From an uncultured Subdoligranulum sp. (GTDB lineage Bacteria; Bacillota_A; Clostridia; Oscillospirales; Ruminococcaceae): a stretch of DNA of 16,951 bases. The stretch's first letter is position 1; the number at the start of each line of letters is the position of its first letter. Below the pieces are notes generated by a model that saw only the letters and a program-made list of their open reading frames with translations, was not told the origin of the DNA and ran no database searches. This document shows, in pieces, positions 9,701-16,052 of the stretch. The stretch covers positions 1 through 16,951 of the forward strand of contig NZ_CALADU010000148.1 of assembly GCF_937890665.1 (NCBI RefSeq). Direction: 5' to 3'. The translations under genes were made by a program, and so were the position numbers.

Positions 9701-12700
9701 GGTACTTCACGAGTCTGGGGGAAACGGCACAGAAAAAGGTATACGAGCCCATCCGGAAAGGCTTTGACAAGCGCGTGTGGCTGCTGGACAGCGCCCAGAA
9801 TGCCTTCGATGATATTGTGGGAGACACAGATATCTCCCAATGGACGGGAGACCGTGCGCCGGCACAGAAGTTCGAGCTGCACGACGGTAAAACCATTCGG
9901 ATGACGGTAGGTCAGCGCATGGAGTTGTACAACCTGAGCCAGCGGCAGCAGGCCCACGAGCACCTGATGCAGGGCGGAATCACGCTGGTGGACAGCCAGG
10001 GATCCAAGAAGGGAAAACGTGTAAACATCACGCCGGCAGATCTTGCCAAAATCGTGGGAAGCCTGACAAACGAGCAGGTGCAGATCGCCAGAAAGATGAG
10101 CGACTACCTGAGCGCAAGGGACGGCCCGGCAGGCTGGGGCAATGAGGTGAGCCGTCAGCTCTACGGACTGGACAAATTCAACGAGCGGCACTACTGGCCG
10201 ATAAAGAGCGATTCCAACCAGACAAGGACCAGTGATGCGACCGATGGGGGCACGGCAGGATTCTGGGCCATCAAGAACCAGGGCTTTACGAAGAGCCTGC
10301 AGAAATACGCCAACAACAGTGTGTTGGTGGGAGATGCCTTTGATACCTGGGCCAACCATGTGGCCAACATGGCGACCTATAACGCATGGAGCGTGCCTCT
10401 CAGTGATGCCATGAAGTGGTACAACTGGAAGAGCGGAACGGATGTAAGCACCAAGGAGGAAATCGAAGGAATTTTCGGTAAAAGCGGAAAAGCCTATTTC
10501 ACGACCCTTATGCAGGACATCAACGGTATGAGTGCAAAGCCGAGTACCACAGGATTGGACAAGTTTACCAAAGAGGTGACTAGGAACTGGAAAGTGGCGA
10601 AGGTGAGTGCAAACCTCCGTGTGGCAGTGCAGCAGCCGACGGCATACATCCGGGCGGCGGCTGTTATGAGCCCCAAATATCTGGCCGAGGGTCTGGCTGC
10701 CGACGTGACAAAGCTGCGCTACGGGATGCAGATGGCAGAGGAACACTGTGCCATTGCAAAGTGGAAAAGCTGGGGCTACTTTGAAACGAACCTTGGTCAG
10801 AGTATGAAAACCGTTCTGACCGGTGAGCAGACCGCACTGGATTCGGTGCGGGAAGTCGGAACCAAGTTGGCGGAACTGGGGGATCAGGTAACCTGGGGCA
10901 CGCTGTGGAACGCCTGTGAGGCCGAGGCCAGAGCAAAAGGTATGAAAACCGGAACGGAAGGATTCAACCAGTATTGCGCGGACCGGCTGAGCGAAATCGT
11001 GGACAAGACTCAGGTGGTGGACAGTGTGCTGCACCGAAGCCACATTATGCGCAGCAAAAACCCGCTGGCACAGATGAGCACGAACTTCTTTGCGGAGCCG
11101 ACCAAGAGTTACAGTATGATGGCAGAAGCCTGGACGAATGTGGTCCATGGGAAGAAGGATGCAAAGAAGAACTTCGCCCGTGCCACGGCCACCTATGCCT
11201 TAACCGCGCTGGGAACGGCTGCTGCGGCAAGCCTCATCGATGCCGCCCGCGTGTCGCGGGATGAGGACCGTGACAAGGAATACGACGAGCGGTATCTGGA
11301 GAAACTTTGGGAGAACTTCCGGGATGGCGTGAAACTTTTGAACAATATTCCGCTTGTGAAAGATATTCTGAGCATCGCGCAGGGCTATGATGCGACCCGC
11401 AGCGATATGGAGATGTTCTCGGATATGATAAGCGCTGTAGATTCTATTCAGAAGGCTCAAGAGGGGGATATCACGCCATACAGGCTGACCTATCAGGTGG
11501 CGACGGCACTATCGAGTCTGACCGGAATTCCCATGAGTTCCGCTGTGCGGGAAGCAAAGAGCGCTTACGACATGATTACCGATCTGCAGGACCCGCTGCG
11601 ATTGGACCGCAAGATGAACCGGGCCGAGGACGACTACAGCTACATTGATCTGTACAATCAGGTAAAGGCGGCTGGAGGGGACAAGGACGAGTTCAAAGCG
11701 CTCTATCAGGGCAAAACTTACGGCGAAATGCTGGGGACCGACAAGGCCAAGGCCGTGGACAACTGGGTGCAGGCGCTGGCAAAGAACAGCGGAAAGGAAG
11801 GAGAGGAGAATAAAGCCGTTCTGCCGAAGCACCTGAACAATGAAATCAGCTACACAGACAGCGAGGGAACAGAGCACAAGGTAGTGCTGAAAGGGCCTGA
11901 CTATATCCAATATGCCAAGAGCCTGCAGAGCGCGGCTGTGAATCTCATAGACGAGTATATGAGAACGGCCGGAGCGACGGCAACCACTGGGGAGCAGGCT
12001 AGGTTTGTGACACTTGCAAAGGAGTATGCTCAGGAGACGGCACGTGAAACGGTGATTTCTGGATATGAAGCCAAAGACTGGGTGGCAAGAGTGCAGACGC
12101 TGAGCGGAGGCAAGAATATCGCGGCGATGATTCAGGCGCGACAGATTGTGAACGGTGCTGAAGGTGAAAAGGACGCGGATGGAAAGACCATCAGTGGAAG
12201 CAAGGTATCCAACGCAGTTGAACAGCTGCAGAAGTCTCTGGGATACAGCGCCGGCGAGGCACAGGCCCTTTACAATAACTTGAGAGGCTCTGAAGAAAAC
12301 ACCTATATGAAGCTGTACAAGGACGTGGAGAGCAATGAGACCCAGATAGACAAACTTGCGGCGCTGTATGGTACAGGAGAAGCTGCAACTTATTCCGGAA
12401 TGCTGCAGAACAGCGGTGCGGCCAAGGTAGACAACTACCTGCAGAACCTGAGCAAGAGTCAGGGAAAAGAGGTGCTTCCGGACAGGGCCGCTACGAAGTT
12501 TAACGCCAGAGGAGAGGAGGTGGAACTGAGCGGAAAACAGTACATCGACTATGCGCAGAAACGTACACAGACGGCCTATAACATTCTGAATGAGTTAATT
12601 CCCAATGCGGGGAACTACACGAAGGAAGAACAGGCAGGGTTTGTATCGAAGGTAGAAGACTACGCTACCCAGATTGCCAAAGCTGATGTCTCTGATTTTG

Positions 12701-12924
12701 AGCCGTACAAGTGGATGCAGGAAGTGCAGCAGCGAGCCGGAAACGACAGCCAGCAGTTGTATGACCTGATCATGGCCAAGACGCTGATTGATTCGGCGGA
12801 AGGACAGAAGGGAGCGAACGGAAAGACCATCAGCGGTTCCAAGAAAGCTGCAGCGATCCAGAGTATGCAGGATGCCGGATACAGTGCTGCGATGGCGCAA
12901 CAGATGTACAAACTGTTTGGATAA
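3706..12924 (+). CDS. Giant phage polyvalent protein: zincin protease, MuF-C-like, LPD3/BECR-like domains, duplicated C-terminus
   Basis: This 3072-residue protein is probably carried in the virion and delivered with the phage DNA. Order seen: residues 1-120 Gln-rich with two 35-residue repeats; 290-450 Ala/Gly-rich hydrophobic stretch (IVANAPSMALALIPGVG) and LGEGTEEAASYV; 485-550 two 40-residue repeats; 660-830 a zincin-like metallopeptidase with H725-E-M-T-H729 and E778 as likely third ligand; about 905-1106 a region resembling the phage MuF C-terminal domain; 1212-1430 a region resembling LPD3 or a barnase/EndoU/colicin E5/RelE-type domain (TIVVTQDGLRHGL...IGQIIENAV); 1436-1880 charged coiled coil; 1885-2640 a helical domain of unknown role; 2644-3072 two copies of one module. 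The metallopeptidase may process this protein or host defences. AAAGGAGA precedes the ATG closely. Protease and MuF assignments rest on motif recognition; the exact nuclease-like family is uncertain. Confidence 0.85.
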   Translation: MSVSLDYINEVIARNNAGKQAGAMAPASSGNNGNSAARQQLLDIVQRQAFYRQANAAQERAPVSGNSRNQAARQQLLDSMQRQAAYRQANAEEIQKKAEEEAQQREQQRKLRAFAVENRAAQYDAVQEYLSQNEKASALWAEEHALLRDEKTIESLRAGMTVQEQEVYDAAKAARESYGGLYEAQRRVGGLVAGSLQNAAGNVLTAGQTVWEAYQDRQNAMYEAALEAEKKKTGDNTFADYAKEEEDRTAAYSRLMKEKRDTSRTENLIQEENTPGLQLAREGSEQMQRGAAGLSGAGKMAYDLAGSIVANAPSMALALIPGVGTAASLGTMGAQAAGGKIDELSQKGVSRQEALERGVVSGMIEAATEKLPVSSWTKIVKTGGKKALQNILQQALGEGTEEAASYVANWLADMAYRDPEAEFSLQDLAYSAAMGAASGGIYGAVGTGINRAVNTAVRNGKKDGNNTQQSGKQATKGTQPADVLAVAREDELLNQQIPGGQTAQRAAQVQQNAVNAARMQQAEAGSVQSDNQLNQLLPDGQTAQRAEQVQQEEIQERAMQVRKWAEGNESFTPEMRTLAAENYQPEANAALYTTAVQNFYDAGRSGALSYEQAMELNQNRAAVLKQDSVLRRAWELGQKAATPVQDAPGGGRVEGQVQYENGAELNAAMDDTVLQAAAYKLGVNIKVVQELTDDAGGKANGRWAAAMSEIALGENSSNAYQTLAHEMTHYMGSYNPEGWQRLRSSALEWYAQQGGQRTGEDMARYEAAYGDYAKGADEAARDILSGVMSTEGGVRSFLAYLSTESGYTVQEQKTILQTLREMLDTLLEKVRGLLRGGDATVTAAQARQMAERADQLEARRALINDYLYELDNARQNAEQAGLQLSAKENAPAASRSEAEYSINPEFDREIREWDAEGRNESKIFTLGTTSEALQSIGVRDRSIVMLSGKIRKILRDHPGMTMDMIRQIPAMLEHPALVLESQGASILPGTKQNSRIVVVGTVTDAQGNPVLCALDLAPSSRQDMELGLQDFNKVSSAYAKDVNPKGFLKKSNVLYASPDKKITQTVLSSFSFKLASSELNHLSSIGRITYQGGKVNIQGVPFRQVFGEVGSNAEYSREIDSREEAERLRRERDAWLDSEEVRQVRADYERERQMYGLFGVQMKEWKSSNPAWQEYERRRKEYNQKIAALREESREEGRERTTVRKEHPQGKMTGGEQVSYQTLKNLPDMQVTAVQSNAAEGKSVQQLIEDGLNSTQRTYGKKNGRVVNNYTGDTIVVTQDGLRHGLLRKGSVQKNGTYIGKIGQIIENAVKINELEPRGKELRSDVYLGACQDENGTMRAIRFIVNMYENGNATLDGDSLQPLQGSLYAHTSKKGGTAPIKGQGIGTNTVAPDRSNTISIPEFLNSVKEVWGDNLAGTVRYELGIDAQKAGTDNLKEALRYSRKGSDEQELVTERRRRRAAETENRKLARENTRMADQIELLKQETRLSGGHLMDTGAVHDVATRVVQNTHSRYSAAQLEIELRRVYESMSRGKVSGVQEAMETLTDLARGVLSQQRPGVNQAREVYKPLLDKVRAADWTVREGSPLYQDLLDLYGDGPNGKTWGNVRRALFGRMNVRLADESGTSGRIDTLFEELGEEWPGIFDPEAAPADNIQRLMEVYDEVRDGAAYDLETGMSEEEQAAYLAQDLYEAYLSMPRRKTYADRSAAQAEAMAKQFRQKKAQAMAQQKTAYEQKLQEQRKWARDRMTELENQYKAAKEAHDQELVIKTHNQIVKARKQANDVLLRRRAALELQWSNKKERADVTKHRQRVQKSVQALHRWLMKPTEQQHIQTKMQGAVLNLLNSLNMNVGREGTGTAVRWQETMKDIQLMAKDALAADSGLTDTDVYADFDPDLPEMISELMAGTETLDVQTMNSRQLKQLADVLTSMQTSIRNANKMMSDAQGRTVDEIAQESAQEMEKEAGTLLKNRYVWAEKASESRVGIAASQLLGLDMMDARRYFTSLGETAQKKVYEPIRKGFDKRVWLLDSAQNAFDDIVGDTDISQWTGDRAPAQKFELHDGKTIRMTVGQRMELYNLSQRQQAHEHLMQGGITLVDSQGSKKGKRVNITPADLAKIVGSLTNEQVQIARKMSDYLSARDGPAGWGNEVSRQLYGLDKFNERHYWPIKSDSNQTRTSDATDGGTAGFWAIKNQGFTKSLQKYANNSVLVGDAFDTWANHVANMATYNAWSVPLSDAMKWYNWKSGTDVSTKEEIEGIFGKSGKAYFTTLMQDINGMSAKPSTTGLDKFTKEVTRNWKVAKVSANLRVAVQQPTAYIRAAAVMSPKYLAEGLAADVTKLRYGMQMAEEHCAIAKWKSWGYFETNLGQSMKTVLTGEQTALDSVREVGTKLAELGDQVTWGTLWNACEAEARAKGMKTGTEGFNQYCADRLSEIVDKTQVVDSVLHRSHIMRSKNPLAQMSTNFFAEPTKSYSMMAEAWTNVVHGKKDAKKNFARATATYALTALGTAAAASLIDAARVSRDEDRDKEYDERYLEKLWENFRDGVKLLNNIPLVKDILSIAQGYDATRSDMEMFSDMISAVDSIQKAQEGDITPYRLTYQVATALSSLTGIPMSSAVREAKSAYDMITDLQDPLRLDRKMNRAEDDYSYIDLYNQVKAAGGDKDEFKALYQGKTYGEMLGTDKAKAVDNWVQALAKNSGKEGEENKAVLPKHLNNEISYTDSEGTEHKVVLKGPDYIQYAKSLQSAAVNLIDEYMRTAGATATTGEQARFVTLAKEYAQETARETVISGYEAKDWVARVQTLSGGKNIAAMIQARQIVNGAEGEKDADGKTISGSKVSNAVEQLQKSLGYSAGEAQALYNNLRGSEENTYMKLYKDVESNETQIDKLAALYGTGEAATYSGMLQNSGAAKVDNYLQNLSKSQGKEVLPDRAATKFNARGEEVELSGKQYIDYAQKRTQTAYNILNELIPNAGNYTKEEQAGFVSKVEDYATQIAKADVSDFEPYKWMQEVQQRAGNDSQQLYDLIMAKTLIDSAEGQKGANGKTISGSKKAAAIQSMQDAGYSAAMAQQMYKLFG
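3811..3979 (+). repeat. 35-residue direct repeat near the N-terminus of the giant protein
   Basis: Copies at 3811-3874 and 3916-3979 are 105 bases apart and nearly identical in DNA, coding AARQQLLDIVQRQAFYRQAN and AARQQLLDSMQRQAAYRQAN (residues 36-55 and 71-90). The high DNA identity, with only a few base changes, points to a fairly recent in-frame duplication. Confidence 0.9.
5182..5358 (+). repeat. 40-residue direct repeat in a Gln-rich linker of the giant protein
   Basis: Two copies lie 120 bases apart (5182-5238 and 5302-5358), coding LNQQIPGGQTAQRAAQVQQ and LNQLLPDGQTAQRAEQVQQ. The stretch CAGACTGCCCAGAGAGCTG is identical in both. It separates the hydrophobic region from the metallopeptidase region and is probably a flexible spacer. 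Confidence 0.85.
11635..12921 (+). repeat. Two ~210-residue modules at the C-terminus of the giant protein
   Basis: Residues 2644-2861 and 2865-3072 follow the same plan in the same order. Each has a Y(I/M).LY..V opening, an (A)KVDN(Y/W)(L/V)Q.L.K..GKE stretch, VLP, Y.(Q/D)YA, a Glu-rich helix with QA.FV, (Y/D)..KW or KDWV, an EGEK or EGQK segment, GKTISGSK (residues 2826-2833 and 3039-3046), and a closing GYSA..AQ motif. The divergence shows an old duplication kept by selection. The second copy ends exactly at the stop codon. Confidence 0.8.
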
Positions 12925-12931
12925 TCGAGGC

Positions 12932-12949
12932 TGACTACTTTTTGACTAC
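12932..12949 (+). repeat. Short direct repeat TGACTAC beside attR
   Basis: TGACTAC occurs at 12932-12938 and 12943-12949, 11 bases apart, close to one helical turn and about 100 bases inside the proposed attR core. Tyrosine integrases use short phased direct repeats (arm-type sites) in this position, so it is a candidate integrase or excisionase arm site. With only two copies, chance cannot be excluded. Confidence 0.3.
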
Positions 12950-12988
12950 CATTGCTTGCTTACGATGAAGCATTATAAAAGGAAAAGT

Positions 12989-13006
12989 AACGATGACTCG
13001 TTTTTT
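12989..13006 (+). terminator. Weak intrinsic terminator after the giant gene
   Basis: AACGA and TCGTT form a five-base-pair stem around TGAC, followed by a run of T up to 13006. The stem is short, so termination would be weak. It is the only such structure between the giant gene and the tRNA fragment. Confidence 0.35.
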
Positions 13007-13045
13007 GTGATTCGAATTTCACTGTTTGGAAGCATATATTCCGGG

Positions 13046-13090
13046 TTCGTAATCAGCAGGTCGTCGGTTCAAGTCCGACTACTAGCTCCA
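13046..13090 (+). other. attR: 3' fragment of tRNA-Thr(CGT), prophage right junction
   Basis: The 45 bases fit a tRNA from position 32 to CCA. They contain anticodon loop TTCGTAA (anticodon CGT, threonine), anticodon 3' strand TCAGC, variable loop AGGTC, T stem GTCGG/CCGAC closing a TTCAAGT loop, acceptor 3' strand TACTAGC, discriminator T and CCA. Directly upstream stands CCGGG instead of the GCTGA needed to close the anticodon stem, and there is no D arm or 5' acceptor strand, so it is not a working tRNA. Phages commonly recombine within the 3' half of tRNA genes. The fragment at this end is therefore read as attR, with the complete tRNA expected at attL beyond the left edge. Confidence 0.85.
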
Positions 13091-13100
13091 ACGCAGAAAA

Positions 13101-13136
13101 GAAGTCGATTGCGGGAACGCAGTCGGCTTCTTTTTT
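13101..13136 (+). terminator. Intrinsic terminator of the (split) tRNA-Thr gene
   Basis: GAAGTCGATTGCG (13101-13113) pairs with CGCAGTCGGCTTC (13118-13130) over 13 pairs, two of them G-U, around a GGAA loop, and is followed by six T. It lies 10 bases after CCA, the normal place for a tRNA-gene terminator. It now also shields the host genes from prophage transcription. Confidence 0.9.
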
Positions 13137-13172
13137 ATATCTTTGAAATGAAATTTTGGGAGGGAAGAGCAG

Positions 13173-13769
13173 ATGTTTCAGCCGGCGCCGGGCGTATCGA
13201 TCCCTTTTCCTGAAAGGATTGCAGAACAATTTGAAGTATATGAAAATCAGTGCTTGCGGGCGAATATTAGCTTTGAAAAATTGCAGCCGCTGGTAACTGA
13301 GATGTACCAAAGCTTTCCGGAACCTTTGTTTTTTGTCTTGTAACTGCCGCTTACGGCGCAGGAAGAACAACAGACTGGACAAAATGGTATACTACATCAA
13401 GCGGTCTATTATCTAGATGGTCAAACGCAAAAACAGATAGATTCTATTCTGGACTCGTACGGTGAGGTTTTGTGGGGCGATGGAATTTCTCAATTTGCGA
13501 TTGCTTCCCATGCCAACCATGAGGAAGTGTTTGTACAAAAGTACAAATTGACGGATTTATATTCTGCAACGCCACGCCGCTTTATTCCGCTCCTAGAAAG
13601 ATACGGGCTTGAGGAAGCGGAGCACCTTGTTACCGTATGGGATACCTTTTCTCAGGAATCACCCGGTCAATGCAGACGCCTTTGTGTGAAAGGGGTGGAT
13701 GTTTATGAGGTTCTAGAGCGGCTCCGAAGGCGGGGAATGTATAAAGCCAAGATAATCGAAGAACCGTAA
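13173..13769 (+). pseudogene. Conserved-looking gene of unknown function, interrupted by in-frame TAA
   Basis: An ATG at 13173, preceded by GGGAGGG eight bases upstream, opens a 56-codon frame that stops at TAA 13341-13343. The same frame then stays open to TAA 13767-13769, giving 198 codons in all if the first stop is read through. The text across the stop reads PLFFVL-stop-LPLTAQEEQ, so a single base change from GAA (Glu) to TAA would explain it. The downstream part looks like real protein (GEVLWGDGISQFAIASH, EEVFVQKYKL, ATPRRFIPLLERYGLEEAE). I do not recognise the family. It has no signal peptide or membrane segment. The second part could restart at TTG 13470, which lacks a convincing ribosome site. 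A sequencing error is the main alternative to a true nonsense mutation. Confidence 0.75.
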
Positions 13770-13887
13770 ACGCCACTTTTAGAGCAAAAAGCAAGAGAGA
13801 TTGACAAAAAAGCATATAAGCTGACCGAGTGCAAGTGGAGGCTCCTTATAAATTAAAATGTTCATAAAAATTTTATATAGAAACCTC

Positions 13888-13916
13888 TTGATTTTTTATG
13901 CGAAAGTGGTTATTAT
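13888..13916 (+). promoter_or_regulatory. Sigma-A promoter of groESL
   Basis: TTGATT (13888-13893) and TATTAT (13911-13916) are 17 bases apart. The expected start of transcription, near 13923, falls inside the CIRCE operator, the usual arrangement for HrcA-repressed chaperonin genes. Confidence 0.8.
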
Positions 13917-13920
13917 ATGT

Positions 13921-13947
13921 TTAGCACTCAAGACAACCGAGTGCTAA
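13921..13947. promoter_or_regulatory. CIRCE operator (HrcA-binding site)
   Basis: TTAGCACTC (13921-13929), nine spacer bases, then GAGTGCTAA (13939-13947) form the full perfect CIRCE inverted repeat. By established knowledge of Firmicutes, HrcA binds it and represses groESL until heat shock draws GroEL away from HrcA. The hrcA gene itself is not in the window. Confidence 0.98.
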
Positions 13948-13978
13948 ACCAAATCTTTAAAGAGAAATCTTTTATTAG

Positions 13979-14278
<300 letters not shown>

Positions 14279-14317
14279 TTCGATTCAAATCATAACGTTC
14301 TGATACAAAGGAGATAA

Positions 14318-15958
<1,641 letters not shown>

Positions 15959-15992
15959 GTCGCGCTCCTTTCAACCGTAGATAAGCAAGCAT

Positions 15993-16031
15993 AACAGCCC
16001 CCGGAACCTTTGAAAGGTTCCGGGGGCTGTT
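15993..16031. terminator. Perfect 18-bp bidirectional terminator between groEL and the ATP-grasp gene
   Basis: AACAGCCCCCGGAACCTT (15993-16010) is the exact reverse complement of 16014-16031, with a three-base TGA loop. T-rich ends occur on the + strand (GTTTC) and, more weakly, on the minus strand (TTATGC). It separates two convergent genes. Confidence 0.9.
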
Positions 16032-16033
16032 TC

Positions 16034-16052
16034 ATATAGTTCAAAACTATAT
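16034..16052. other. AT-rich 8-bp inverted repeat at the end of the ATP-grasp gene
   Basis: ATATAGTT (16034-16041) and AACTATAT (16045-16052) are perfect complements around CAA and reach the stop codon of the minus-strand gene. The stem has little GC, so it is more likely an mRNA 3'-end helper to the adjacent 18-bp hairpin than a terminator on its own. Confidence 0.4.

Larger units (their letters stand above)
1..13090 (+). mobile_element. Right-hand part of an integrated prophage (late genes to attR)
   Basis: A run of co-directional, closely spaced genes includes an M23 endolysin, a holin and a very large phage polyvalent protein, and ends at a truncated tRNA-Thr fragment with no 5' half. 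Codon use in this block (many GGA, AGC and CAG codons) differs from the GGT/GGC-rich groESL genes that follow. The left end, integrase, repressor, packaging and most structural genes lie outside the window. The right boundary is placed at the 3' end of the tRNA-derived core; the true crossover lies somewhere within that core. The phage identity and prophage status are well supported. Whether it is inducible cannot be judged here. Confidence 0.85.

Noticed and set aside
9091..11148. Long open frame on the minus strand (about 685 codons), with another at 5929-7557
   Set aside because: Both lie fully antisense to the giant gene, have no ribosome site, and encode Cys/His/Leu-rich text typical of the reverse of Gln/Ala/Glu-rich coding DNA. 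They are by-products of codon use.
3706..12924. Polymorphic (contact-dependent) toxin with immunity gene
   Set aside because: The nuclease-like region is in the middle, not at the C-terminus; there is no secretion domain at the start and no immunity gene follows. Phage context favours an injected virion protein.
13010..13090. A complete tRNA gene ending at 13090
   Set aside because: No D arm, 5' acceptor strand (GCTAGTA) or anticodon 5' strand (GCTGA) is found upstream of 13046; only the 3' part is present.
12956..13213. 85-codon frame running across the tRNA fragment and terminator
   Set aside because: It reads through the tRNA T arm and the terminator hairpin, lacks a ribosome site and has no protein-like composition.
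13800..13805. TTGACA as a -35 of a second groESL promoter
   Set aside because: No acceptable -10 lies 16-18 bases downstream; the better pair is TTGATT/TATTAT next to CIRCE.
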